From NCBI GenBank assembly GCA_013407085.1, contig JACCGJ010001312.1, positions 1 to 64,000 of the forward strand: a DNA stretch of 64,000 bases, read 5' to 3'. Shown here in pieces: positions 43,451 through 54,900 of the stretch. The position numbers were made by a program, and so were the translations under genes. Numbering within the stretch: position 1 is the first letter of the stretch; each line of letters starts with the position of its first letter. Under the pieces are notes generated by a model. It was given only the letters and a program-made list of their open reading frames with translations, was not told the DNA's origin and did not search any database. This DNA comes from Atriophallophorus winterbourni. Lineage: Eukaryota; Platyhelminthes; Trematoda; Plagiorchiida; Microphallidae.

Positions 43451-43540
43451 AAATGGGTGTTTCATGAAATTGATTGAGGTCTAAAGCTAATGTGAATATA
43501 ATAAAGTGTTTGAAGTCTAAGACAAGTCCTAATTTAGTAC
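43451..43540 (+). repeat. Direct repeat R3, copy 2
   Basis: ATGGGTGTTTCATGAAATTG, then AGGTCTAAAGCTAATGTG to CCTAATTTAGT; see copy 1 at 42284. Confidence 0.85.
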
Positions 43541-43734
43541 ATATCGGCGAATTTATTACCCGGTTACGCGACATGTATTTTTGATGCATTATTATAACGC
43601 TGTTGTTTTAAAAACTAGGGTGACACAATACTGAGTAGAATAACGTTTTTCGCTTTAGTAATTCATATGACATTACAATCGTAAACGGACGTGTATTCGA
43701 TGTTAAAAATGTGGATATGTTTCTCATTTCTAAC

Positions 43735-44010
43735 GTTTGACTTCTGAGACAGAAACCTCGTCAGACCAAGGGTGATGGTCAGGACAGGGAACATGACTAA
43801 GTATCAGTCAACCCACCACCAATTATTTGACCTTACCGCTAAACAGCACATAGTACGCCTACGGTGTATCACGTGTCGTAGGCATGACCAGGATCAGTTG
43901 TCGATTTACCTACTAGTGTGTATCCACATCAATCTAATACAAGTGAACACGGTCAAGGTCGGTTGACGCTGCGGCCCACGTCCGTAAAAGTACATAAATA
44001 GTGGGATAAG
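43735..44010 (-). mobile_element. Penelope-like element 3' untranslated part (R4)
   Basis: Lies directly downstream (minus strand) of the GIY-YIG fragment. It shares ACCGTGTTCACTTG, TTAGATTGATGTGGAT, ATCCTGGTCATGCC with 10841-11060 and 46060-46330. Near its end it has CTGACGAGGTTTCTGTCTCA, then GAAGTCAAACG: an 8-bp stem between CTGACGA and AAAC, hammerhead-like but missing the G of GAAA. Confidence 0.55.
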
Positions 44011-44099
44011 TTTAAACAATTTTTGAAGAAAAAGAAAAAATCCAATAAACTAGTAGGTATTAGGTGAATAAGAACTATTTATCTTCGCATCAATGCCGT

Positions 44100-44420
44100 G
44101 TGCCAGATTGTGGAGATTTCTGCCCCATCCACCTTATTGACTTGCCTTGGTAATTTCGACCTCCTCCGCATGTAGGCGTTCGCTATACGGTTTAATACCG
44201 GGTTTGAATATGTTCACATTGCATAGATCGACGCTGTGGCCTGTATCTAAAACGTGCTCCACCAAGGCAGAATCACGAATAATGGATTGATATTCCCCCG
44301 CATTCCAGGGGCTGCCTCTGGACACGCTTTCGGTGTTCTTCGATTCTACTATTAAGTTCCCTGTTCGTAACGCCAGATACAGGTGTTTTATCCTTAAGGT
44401 GCATCAGAACCGAACGGATA
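44100..44420 (-). pseudogene. Penelope-like element, GIY-YIG endonuclease remnant
   Basis: Minus strand: HLKDKTPVSGV, then NRELNSRIEEHRKRVQRQP, a frameshift, DSALVEHVLDTGHSVDL, then SERLHAEEVEITKASQ and GRNLHNLAH. Spacing and residues (R...EH, ALxEHxLxTGH, ERxxxEExEI) are those of the C-terminal GIY-YIG nuclease of Penelope-like elements. The part with GIY and YIG is deleted between SGV and the RE helix. RT is absent. Confidence 0.7.
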
Positions 44421-44924
44421 CTTTTTCCGTTTCTTGTAAGTTTGGATTATTTGGTATATAGAAAAATCATTATATTGTCATACCAAATTAATTTGCTTTC
44501 ATCCATTGATTCTCTGGACTGATATAATTCCAGGTATAATCGTTGATAGACTATTCCGCGAAAGTGACAAATCGATCGGATCATTGCATCTAATGACGCA
44601 TGCTCAACGAATCGGGTTCTTATTGCCTTGAGATCATTAGAATTTACAAAAAGCAAATATCTCGTCCCTTCTTTAAGATATCGGGAATTCTTTTGTTCAT
44701 TACCTAGTCAACTATGTGGCTTGTCAGATGATGTCGGTTTTAGATTTTAAGACGCGATTGACTGTCTGAATCCACAATATCTCTGCCACAACAATGGCTG
44801 AATCTATTATTTATACCTAATTCATGTGAATAAATGACGTTGATCGCTCTAACCGCTTGCATTATAGAAGTCCTAAACATGAACATTTACTCGCCGCAAT
44901 GCCGCGCGCCAGCTAGTTTGAAGT
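44421..44924. other. Intron sequence, no feature recognised
   Basis: Short unsupported frames only. Confidence 0.4.
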
Positions 44925-45225
44925 ATGTGACGAGAAAATGACACGTGGACATACCTTATCCCTTTAAGTCTCAAGTTCCCGTATTGATTATCGGCGCCAA
45001 TTTTTGCCTTACGTGTTACATTCCTTTGTAAATCACTATCTCAACATGTGGTTGACTCTCCATGGCTGGCGATATTCATAGAGAAATTGGACTTATATAG
45101 AAAAAGAACATCATTCGTGAGCTCTACTTTTGATATACTGTACTCGTTATTTACTATCATTATTCACATATTTTAGTTTCAACATTTTAACCATAAATCC
45201 CTAATTCCTTGATTCCCAAACGTTT
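44925..45225 (+). pseudogene. CR1-like LINE V (element-I type 3' end)
   Basis: ACACGTGGACATACCTTATC, then the decayed RT C-terminus matching 47260-47450 (GATTATCGGCGCCAA, AACATGTGGTTGACTCTCCA, AGAACATCATTCGTGAGC). The tail CCTTGATTCCC is near 45220. Older than copies N and W. Confidence 0.75.
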
Positions 45226-45556
45226 TTTATCATCTTCAACTTTTGATCAAGATTCACGGTGTAGTTCTCTACCCAACAAGTGATGAAATTAATCTTGTTT
45301 TATGCTGATTTGAATGTTGATTTACATCTTATTCAATCATATTCTTTTAAGATTTACTAGCTGAGACTCTAATAATTATTTACTAGGAATAAATGGTTGA
45401 ATATTTCTATGAGCATTTCTTGGGATTTTTTAACGGTGCTTTATATAACCTTTTGTTCATCGTACCTTAAAATTGATTGAAATTGAAACATGCTGGAAAC
45501 CATTAGATACTCAACGACACCTCATTTGTGAAAAACAGAGCCAGCCTTTTGCTCAC

Positions 45557-45691
45557 CGTTGTAATTAGTCCAATTAGCTTCCATCGATAAATGCTCCCCA
45601 CCATCAAAATGCTCTCGCTCTCCCAGTTCCGAGGTATTCCTCAATAACCGTTGCAGCTTCGATATTGCAAGCAAAAACTTCTTCTGATGAC
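45557..45691 (-). CDS. Caskin-like gene, exon with the end of SAM2
   Basis: A 135-bp exon on the minus strand. The acceptor TTCGTTTTTCAAATCAG precedes 45691, and the donor GTGAGC follows 45557. It starts and ends in phase 1. Codons: GHQKKFLLAISKLQRLL (last helix of the second SAM domain), then NTSELGEREHFDGGEH and MEANWTNYNG. The G-H-Q-K-K...A...L pattern is what Caskin SAM2 has after its LTWEDL helix. An overlapping frame in the same strand (45807-45604) looks open but is intronic plus out of frame. Confidence 0.8.
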
Positions 45692-46059
45692 CTGATTTGA
45701 AAAACGAATTCTTGCATTTTGGATTCGTCACCATACATAAAATTATGTGTAATAATGGTCGATCGAATAACCGTATCCACTAAAGGGTTTATAAGAATTG
45801 CTAACAAAGAGATGAATCTATGCTATTCTACAATATGATTCAAAATCCTACAGAATTATCATAACCTCGACACATGGATGAACAAATGAGTTTAGCCCAT
45901 TTTTAAACAATCATCTGATACTTTCAGATCGAATAATTAATAAACCTTATTGTATGTTAAAAGTAAACACATATATTCGCATTATCAAATGTGATTTCAC
46001 CAGTCTTAAACAGCACTGACCTACTGGAAAGAAATTTGCAGTAATATTTCCATTCTGAC
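45692..46059. other. Intron sequence, no feature recognised
   Basis: Only the acceptor tract at its low-coordinate end is notable. Confidence 0.4.
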
Positions 46060-46330
46060 GCAAAAGTTTCGCCATACCAAGATCTAGTCAGGACAAGGGA
46101 ACATGACTAAGCCACAATCAACCCACCACTTCTCTTCCTACATTACCGCAAACAGCCAATATTAGGCCCAAAGGGTATCACGACATGTGAGCATGATCAG
46201 GATCCGTGGTTGATTTGTCTAGTACGGTTTGTGCCCTAATAGCATGCACACAAATTTCTTTCTATTATGACTACAAGATCGTTCCAAAACATATTCAACT
46301 CAACACGGTCATACATTATACGAAGTGGGC
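46060..46330 (-). mobile_element. Penelope-like element 3' part (R4), diverged
   Basis: Plus strand shows GTCAGGACAAGGGAACATGA, CAATCAACCCACCACTTC, ATGATCAGGATCCGTGGTTG, AACTCAACACGGTC, collinear with 43770-43965. Confidence 0.55.
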
Positions 46331-46432
46331 TAATTACGAAGACTTCAGTGAAAATAGTTGTAATAGTAATTTCTCATTTAATAATAATCGAAGTTACATG
46401 GATCGGCTATACTACATTTTAAACCGACTAAC

Positions 46433-46571
46433 CTAATTTGGTGACCCCAACGTCATCCAAGTCTTCCCAAGTAAGTTTCGCCAGTTGATCAAGTTTATCG
46501 AGCCCTTGATTGCGCAGACGTGGCCAGTATTCTTCTAACCCCAACTGTACAAGCCAATCACGTGCGTTCGC
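46433..46571 (-). CDS. Caskin-like gene, exon with most of SAM2
   Basis: A 139-bp exon. The acceptor TCTATTTTTACAG is before 46571 and the donor GTTAGT after 46433. Start phase 0, end phase 1. Codons read ANARDWLVQLGLEEYWPRLR, NQGLDKLDQLAKLTWEDLDD, VGVTKLG: helices 1-4 of a SAM domain. LTWEDL-x(2)-VGVTKLG-HQKK (continued in the next exon) matches the second SAM domain of Caskins, scaffolds that bind CASK at synapses and polymerise through tandem SAMs. ANKS-type proteins are the main alternative. Confidence 0.85.
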
Positions 46572-46659
46572 CTGTAAAAATAGACGACACAGAACAGTGA
46601 AAATCGCTTTGGATGAAAGCGCTATAATAAAAATAAATTTCTTTACTATTAATTAAGTA

Positions 46660-46920
46660 ATTTTGTTCTCCTGTTCGCGGATGATATGAAAATGTGTATA
46701 CAAATAAGTTCCAGAGATAATAGTGATAAAATGCTATTTTTTCGACAACGTGTCAGATTGGGCGGCCATCTGTGATATGACATTCAACATACGGGAATGC
46801 AAGATACTCCACCTTCGTAAGATTGTTCCATGGACGTATCGATTGAAAACTGAAAACTTGACTTGGAAAATATCTTGGAGTATGGATTAATGGAAAACTG
46901 AATAGTAAGGTGCACTGCCA

Positions 46921-46955
<35 letters not shown>

Positions 46956-47575
46956 CAAATAAACAGATTATTAAGTATCTATCAAAGAATCTTTGCAAGA
47001 TTCTAACTGGTAACTTTACCAAGGATAATGAACCTCTACCTTCGCCCTACGATGGAGTATGCGGTAGGGTTCTGGGTTCTTTGACTTCGAAAAGATATTG
47101 CTTTCTTTGATAAAGTATATCACATTGCAACAAAGTCATTGATGGGTCTTCGCAATGTTCCAAATGAAGATACTTCGCGATATTATCCTGATCTACAGAA
47201 TTGAGTTTGCCGAAAGACATCCACCAAGACTATTACTTGATCTGTGTGATGGGAAAGTGACACGCAAACATACCTTATCCCTTTACGTTCCAAGTTTCTA
47301 TGATGATTGTCGGCGCCATTGTTTCGCTGTATGTGCTATATTTCTTTGGAATTCCCTACCCAAACATGTGGTGGACTCTAATTGCCTGTCGATGTTTAAA
47401 GCGAAATTGGAATTACACATACAAAAGAACATCATTCGTGAGCCTCACATTTGATATTCTCTATTACTTTTATATTATTATATTGTTCACATTTTCATTC
47501 ATACCGTAATCCTATGGCGTTGTAAAGTATCAAATTTTTAACCATAAATACTGGAATCCTTGAATCATTAATCAT
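46660..47575 (+). pseudogene. CR1-like LINE W (element-I type, RT to tail)
   Basis: Left of the duplication it reads VLLFADDMKMCIQISS (catalytic FADD), then DLENILEYGLMEN, an (AT)n run at 46923-46952 inside the coding region, then IFARF-like sequence, TLSLYVPSFYDDCRRHCFAV, CAIFLWNSLPKHVVDSNCLS and FKAKLELHIQKNIIREPHI. The tail GGAATCCTTGAATC is near 47555. The 5' 280 bp (46660-46940) are not part of copy 1, whose matching position is the assembly gap. Confidence 0.85.
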
Positions 47576-48899
47576 CTTTCTGCATTAGTGCTACTTGTGA
47601 GTAGTGTGTAAGTGACACATTCATAAACATTAAATTTGATAAATGGATTAAAGTTGGTATTTCGAAATGAAACGCCTTCCCAGCGGTTACAATCTTCGAA
47701 GTAAACATTCTACAATATTGCTAAATTATAACAATATATCCAGAAAATATTTTTTATTGTATTGTACATGAACATTTCGTATTCCGCGATGATTATACTT
47801 TTTGATTCGGGAGCAACGCTATCGTCTTATACTTCCATTGTGACACTCAGTACCGGTCGAATAGCACTGTTTCCTTGTGATACACGTTATCTTTAGTTAG
47901 AAGCAAACAGTATAAGAGCGCTTCCACCCGCCACAAATTCGATCTATAACATGGTCAATTCCGAAATCTGATATAGACTACCTACCCGATTAGATGACAC
48001 TCAATTAAGCTTATGAATTTCAGTCAGTTTTATTGGGCAAAGTGATACGCGCATTTGCACGAATTTGCATTTAACGAAAACAATGGAGCTGATTTATCTA
48101 GCTACCAGCAGAAGGTTGTCTACTGTAAATGAACAAAGATTAGTAAATGTAATGGGTTGCTCACATCCCCAGCATATGCAGGCCTCTACTGGTTTATTTC
48201 TGTTTGCCGTCCTCAGTTGGAGACCGTACGATTAGGTTCAATAAGCTTTGAAACAGTGGTGAAGTGGTAAGCAGTGTTTGTGTAAGTAGGTTCAGTGAGC
48301 CTTGAAATTGTAGTAAATGAGTGTTGGTAAATATTTGTAGGCTAAACATGACAGTGCGCATTCGTGATCATTAAAGAAGATACATTTGACATAGTTAGAT
48401 GTTAGTTTTACTGATATTTTTGGAATGTGTGCTATTTTACCGAAAGAATGAAGTCTTTGTATGTCAGATACATTTTTAGGCTTGCTAAATATTTGTGTAT
48501 CGACGACACAAGACATTCCAATAATTTGCGTATATATAGCTTGCCTTAAATTAAAATTAGGGCGAGGCACATCATAATTATAGTCTTGTAAATATAGCCA
48601 TATCTTAATCTCGCGAAATTGCAATATTTAAAACTGCGAATAATATATGTGGTCTCTGAGAGAACTTTTGTAGAGTTTGAGACTCAAAAATTCTCCGATT
48701 TTATCAGCTTATTGAATAAACAGCAATATACGAAGGAATAAGAACCTGCACACAAATTAGGTGGATTATAAAGGCTCACACAACGAGTGCTGGAAACAAA
48801 ACACCTTTAACCAAACTGCCTAAAACAAAAGCACATCGAATATATAAAACTCACTTCAGAAGATTTTGCGATATTGCCAGCTATCCTGATGTACCATCA
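46940..48899 (+). repeat. Segmental duplication, copy 2
   Basis: Nearly identical to 24798-26810. It lies inside the 5.4-kb intron between the SAM1 and SAM2 exons. It lacks three short segments that copy 1 has; a 110-codon frame here (48624-48292) is only 69 codons in copy 1 because of these indels, so it is not a gene. Confidence 0.95.
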
Positions 48900-51800
48900 A
48901 ACGAAACTATGCAACCTCGGCAGAAATCTCTTTTAAACAAGAACGACATCCTGACTAACTTTTTATCGATTGTTATATTCGGTCAACAGTCTGTGAGCCT
49001 AAATGCTTGACTACATTATTAGAATGATTGGGTATTCATTCGTGTTTGAGCTATTATGATGGTCGCGTTTAGTTTTACGCTTTTCAGGGTGCTACGTCAA
49101 CCAATGTTATTTGCGAGTTGCTAGTGTGATTGAAAGAAGCTATAATAAAAACAGCGTTCTGCTTCAAAGTGTACAGTGAAAAGTTACTTGTTTTAGACTA
49201 TATCTGCGATTCAACAACTTCCGATTGAAAAGGGTCTTGTTTTCGTGCTGTTATTGTCTGAATTAAATTCTAACTACCCTAAAGCTGTCTTTCATATGCA
49301 TTTAATGCATTTAACAGACAAGCGATTTAAATATCAATTGTGTATATAGCTATTGTATCTAGATCTGATTATTCTATTCTTGTGATTTCTGTAGCAATAT
49401 TATATGCAGGAAGCTTGAAAATCGAAAAAACTTTCAAAATCTGAACAAGGATTTAAACAAATTATATATATAGCTGGATAGATAGTTATGTAATCTGATT
49501 TTCAGACATACCTGAAATGATCTATCCTTTTATTTTTATAATTTATACTTTCACTAAAATGGCTGAACTCTGACAATATATTTAAATCTTCAACATTCAG
49601 TCGATTGATTTAGCATTGATTGTTCAAACAAGACAAATCAAATTGTTTCAATTCAGTAACGTAGCGGAATCTGTAGATTCTCTATTACGTTCTATCTCAC
49701 TAAATTCAATATGTCTGTGTCAGAACGTATCACGCGAATGAATGACTTTCATCGTGTGGCAAAATATGCTTCTACGCCAAAGCAATACAACCACGAATAA
49801 TGTTTTTTCTTGGCAATGCAGAAGTTATGGAGCCAACTACAATTTTTTTATCACGATAATCGGACAATTTGAATTATGGCATTTGTGAATTACTTTGTCA
49901 ACTATTCACCAGTTCTCATCTGGCGATTAATAGATATCTTTGAAACAAAACCGGAATAAATGTGTTTGCACCATACGACTGGTTGTGGAATTATAACCTC
50001 CCATCGATCAACATTAACGAAAAAAGTTAATTATATATCACAATTCCTCCTATAAATCTTTGCTAAAATATTTCAATCGATATCAAAAATGGATCTGTTT
50101 CTAGGCTGTTCTCGGATGATTGGATATAAGTCGAATAAAAAATCGTATTTTATCATGATAATGAGGCACAATCGAACGGCAAGCCATCAATATTTGTTAT
50201 AACAATCATGAATCACGTATAGAATTCTAACGCTAATTAAAAAAACACAAATGTATAACAAAAAATACATCCTTTCATTGGCTTTTGAAAGTTTCCTGAT
50301 CTCGTGTCTATATACTGGCGAGTTACAGTCTACTGTTTTCATCCTCACAATCAACTTCTAATTTAAAATTCATTATATTTTAACGACAGTCAAGAACACA
50401 GTTGATGGATCATATTTTCTCATCAAAAGTATATTATTTGGAGAGATTTCTATCGGAAAATATTATCACAACGCAAATATGAAAACAAATGAAATTGATA
50501 TAATGCCAAGTAGGTAGTGTGAATGATCGTATTTGATTGATATGTTGCCGATCAAACAATATAGACTTCAAACTAGGTCACCTTAGCTTTTGGTGAGGAA
50601 TTGAGCCTCATCTGAGACACGAAGATATTCAAGTATTACAACGCCTGGAGCGAATTCACATTTGTGAGCTGGTTTTAAACAGTGTTGACCAATTCTAATT
50701 TTCGACCCAAACTTTCTAAGAGCACAATCATCCTGCCTTAACATGATGATAGCAAAAATTTGAAATATGTAGTCGAAAAGATCAAGCAATGTTTTCCAAA
50801 AGCGGAATGCGCTTTGAGATTTTGAAAACTCTAAATATGATTGAATGTTCACAAAAATATTAAACATCTTTGATGTCATCTATCAATCCAAATGCAAACT
50901 CGAAAATTTGGAAGATAGTTTGGAAGAACATTAATAAATGTACCACTGTATGCCCTTTACATTTGGGCATTTTGATTCAGTGAAGTTTGAATCAGTTTAA
51001 AAATAGCAAAATAATTTTGAATTTGAAACGACTGTTAAGCAGACACCGTAAAACGAATCTCCTTGTTAAGATATGCAAGACAACAGTGATTTTTGGCGAG
51101 TCCTTGTTACGTCGACTAATGATAAAGTTTCCGTGCTGGTCAGATTTCGCGTATTTAGAATTCAGATTTTTTAACTTTATGTATGACACACGTATTTGTT
51201 ATGCTGTGTATATTGGAATAGAAGAAACAATAATTAATATATAATCTGCATCAGTGCACTCTCGTAACATATCTTTACAAGGCAACCGAAAGTAAAGAAA
51301 AAAATTTCATGCATCCTGAATGCAGTGTTAAAACTCCGAAAAATAAGATTATTGGACAGCGAATTTTGGAACGAACATTGCATACACTAACTATGAGCCA
51401 AGGAATGAAACGCTCACATATTCCGCGAATCCAGACCGCCAAGAACATCAAAAATCGTTTGAGTTACATGGAATGACCAGTTCGAATTCGGTACGTTTAC
51501 CGATGAGGAAGATAGTACAAAATATTTCAGCTGATATTGGTATCGTTCACATGCTTGACCAGCTTAGGGTATTATTTTAAATTTCAGGGTTAAAAATAGC
51601 TGGTTTGGAAAATCTTTTTTAATTAGACATAAAATAAGCGCATTCATACAACCAAGCATAAAACAATGAGGATTTGTTGGTGCAATCTAACATTTGTAAG
51701 AGTAAGATTTGGCCATACGTTGGGTAACAAAGTGAAGCTACCATTTATAAACCATTTTAAAATAAATTCTGTATATTCTGTTGGAAAACCAATTTTAACT

Positions 51801-52005
51801 AGCAAATATACTTAAATCAATTTAACGTGTTATGATTTGTAATCTAATGCTTTTGTCATTCGTTGTCCAGCTGGTCAACTCAACCTAAAACGATTTGTTG
51901 TTACTTTACTTCAGCATGAACCGCTGTGGATAAGTACCAATCCTCGACCGAGGTGTAATTTGAAGTTTAAAAACATAATGCACCTCCACTTCACATTGCA
52001 CTTAC
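48900..52005. other. Intron sequence, no feature recognised
   Basis: About 3.1 kb of AT-rich sequence without recognisable repeats, RT fragments or domains. Confidence 0.5.
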
Positions 52006-52171
52006 AGGTAGCTGTGAAGGCACCGGATCCGGTAGGCGCAATTGAGCCAATTCAAAACGTAGCTTCTGTCTATCTGACGGATTCGTCACACCACAAGCAT
52101 TCAACTCCTCAGGATTCGCGCGACAAAGCGTCCACAAGCAGAACCCTGCATCAAATAACATGTTCTCCAAC
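52006..52171 (-). CDS. Caskin-like gene, exon with most of SAM1
   Basis: A 166-bp exon on the minus strand. The acceptor CCTTGCTTCTAG precedes 52171 and the donor GTAAGT follows 52006. Start phase 2, end phase 0. Codons read LENMLFDAGFCLWTLCRAN, PEELNACGVTNPSDRQKLRF, ELAQLRLPDPVPSQLP, completing the SAM fold opened by HWLHTVGLSK in the upstream exon. GVTNP-x-DRQKL and the following LPDP linker to the second SAM fit Caskin SAM1. A second AG further downstream (52142) would remove the helix and break the phase, so the upstream acceptor is preferred. Confidence 0.82.
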
Positions 52172-53189
52172 CTAGAAGCAAGGAAACGTTTTCAGATAAA
52201 GCGAGGATGGAATGTTTTCGAATTTGCCACAGCATATAATCTGGATAACTCATAAATAACCATTCTAATGCTTGACATGAGCGATTATATTGGTGAACCC
52301 AGATTGTTAAACCGTATTGATTTTCTAAGTATTCGATGACGGCTTTAAACTTAGAGAAATTTGCCAAATTAAAATTTTTAACATGATTGAAAAAATGGCA
52401 AGTTTTGATTAAACTCAAATCGACGCCGTTGATTGCCTTTTTGGAAAATAAGAGGTGAAAGCAATTATAACGAGACATTCCAAACGTAACAAATAACTGT
52501 CCCCCATTTCATTCAACAAGCAATCCGGGAAGTGGCAAAATTATCCGGTAAATCAATATTCATGAGGATATGCTGGATCGTTTTCATCCATTTTTTGTCA
52601 AAATTAGGCACATGCGTTAGGCAGACTCTCTGTATGTTATCAGAAACATCACCTAACCAAAATCCCTATTATTATCCCTATTTGAAGCAAGTATCGAAAT
52701 TCTTGAAATGTCTAAGCCATTATTATTGCCTATGCTATTGATTTGTTTTATTGAAGTCCTTTTTCTTTTCAAGAATCTTCACATATTGATTCGAACAATG
52801 AGTTCGTCAATTTCCAATCACAGCGGAGAAAAATTATCATAGCAAGCAAAGCAGAGCGACTATACGCAAATTTAAACCAGTACTATGACGTCAACTGTAC
52901 GAGTATTTTCGCCAAACAGTTGAATGATAAACAACTAGTGCGGCTGAGACACAGAAATAATCACGTAGTTGGACTCAAAAGCATCTTAATCATCACACAT
53001 ACAGAGAAGTGAAGCACTTAAAATTAGGAAATCGAAGAAATTCATTGTTATACATCTTCGCTGTTTGTCATCTTCTCCTCACATTTACAATCCACCTCGC
53101 GATATCAGAATACTTGCCATCAATCAGTGGAAACGAGAATGCTGGTTTTCACGATGATTAATCTAAGGGTGTGGAGAATTTGATGTTTC
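52172..53189. other. Intron sequence, no feature recognised
   Basis: Unassigned; short frames only. Confidence 0.4.
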
Positions 53190-53450
53190 CATTAGGTCTT
53201 GATCTGTATCACAATGCTTCGAGAAATATTGGTGCAACGTGAACACGTCATCCACACAATAGCGTCCCAGTTCAATTCTGAGGTCAAACTTTCCAACTTG
53301 AATCACTCTCTATCATGAATCCCACAACACACAAGAAAGCCATTTGGACAAAGCGTTTACACAATACACGGCAATCTTTTTTAGGTGCATCTCTTTCGAT
53401 AACATTGTCCCCAACCTGTCTGTGTTGTTTATCACTTTGATCTTGTTTGC
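53190..53450 (+). repeat. Repeat family R1, diverged internal fragment
   Basis: CACACAATAGCGTCCCAGTT, then CTGAGGTCAAACTTTCCAAC, ATGAATCCCACAACACACAA, GCGTTTACACAATACACG are collinear with the R1 copy at 34570-35470 (minus). Confidence 0.55.
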
Positions 53451-53689
53451 AAATCGATTTCAAGCGAACCGTTTCAGGTAAAGTCCACATCACATTGAGG
53501 TCGTTTTTGTGATCTTCACAAATTGCATATCGTTTAATAGCGGATAACGTTAATCAAGTGCTGTTGTTTACGAGGATATTGTCCCCTGTTCTCATGCAAT
53601 TCTTTTTGCCATTGTTATTTTCAGATATTTTGACACTCAGAGCTCCACCGTTGTTTTGTAGCGTGGTGGTCCGTGGATCATCCGAGAGC
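53451..53689. other. Intron sequence, no feature recognised
   Basis: May contain the boundary between R1 and the RTE-like copy D. Confidence 0.35.
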
Positions 53690-54900
53690 TCACAATTGGA
53701 AGCATTCCGCTTCCGTTCGTGTCTTGTGTGGAAACTCTGGGTTTCAATGCGACACAGTTAAGCATTTAATACGCTCGCGTTGTATAACAATATCTTTGTC
53801 TTTACAGTCGACATGTGGATGACACAGGCATGGGAGTTAAATCGGGACAATATTGCAGCTGTTCTTCCAATTTAAGAGGTTTTCCGCAACGGTTGAACCA
53901 AATTATGTGAAATGATGTATTGGTGAAGGTTGACAGTGATGATAGGCGGCCTTGTAATCTCTTAAACAAGGAATTTGGTTCTTCTAATAGTGATTGTTAG
54001 CATAATTCTTTGCATGTCTGTGAAAATCAGTCTATTAGCGATTACAGGCGTTCTTGGGAGTTAGCGATGATAACCGCATTGTTGGCAAATAGCAGGTCAC
54101 GAATTAGCACATACAGTAAATTAATTTTTAATTTCAGATGGTTCAGATTTAAATATTGTCATCACACCAAGTGCGTAGGTAAATACCATCTGTTCTCGTC
54201 TTAGAAGCGTGTTTCACAGCACAGCACAGAAAATAGTGAACAGCGTGCTAGCAAGAACAGATCCTTGTATGATGTTTCGGTAAATTTCAAAGCCTTCAGT
54301 GTTATATCCCATAAAATGTACTGAGCTCTACAAGCAATATTTGACTGAAATAACGAATTTGATATGTCTTGGAGGGCAGCCTATAAGATGAAACATTTTG
54401 GAAAGACCCTCCCATATGACGTAATTGAATGCATTTGTTAAATCAATAACAGAAGCGTATAGTTACATACGCGGTGGCAACATTATTATTGAATATATAT
54501 ATATGGAGAAGATCATGTCAAAGATTGATCTTCCACTGCGGAAGCCACATTGAGATTCCGAGTAAACTATGTTAGTTAATTCTTGTAGCTGAATTTTTAA
54601 AACTTTAGCAAAGTTTTTCCTGCACTATTTAGAAGAGAAATACATCTGTAATTGTTGCAGTGGCATCGATTATACTTAAATTATACTTAAATAGCGTGGT
54701 GACATTGCTGTCTCGCATCGCTTGTGGGACTCCCTCCTCCTGCCAGCACTGGTGAATTGGTTTTTGATGAGCTCAGTTGGAATTTCGACGTCACCAGGTG
54801 ACTACCCGTTCGCTGAACGGTCGATTGCTCTATTGATCTCATCAAGAATAAAGGTAGCATCTATGAGTTTAATGGTGCATTACTTAATTACTAAATACCA
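53690..54900 (-). pseudogene. RTE-like LINE copy D, very decayed
   Basis: Minus strand from 54900: a DRSANG-SPGDVEIPTELI stretch, FAKVLKIQLQELTNIVYSES, QCGFRSGRSIFDMIF, then the DNA-level match to 38960-39660 and 7620-8300 continues to 53690. No frame longer than about 60 codons survives. It extends further 5' than copies B and C and overlaps the 3' limit of copy E. Confidence 0.75.

Noticed and set aside
43740..43790. Active hammerhead in the Penelope 3' region (R4)
   Set aside because: The stem between CTGACGA and AAAC pairs well, but the conserved G before AAA is missing and no helix I partner is found.
45604..45807. 67-codon frame overlapping the SAM2 exon
   Set aside because: It begins in the intron and uses a different frame from the SAM domain, which has proper splice sites and phase.
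48292..48624. 110-codon frame in the segmental duplication
   Set aside because: Indels reduce it to 69 codons in the other copy and it has no similarity to known proteins.
51960..52175. Plus-strand exon after CACTTACAG
   Set aside because: The same bases read on the minus strand as a SAM-domain exon with donor and acceptor in phase; the plus frame has no similarity.
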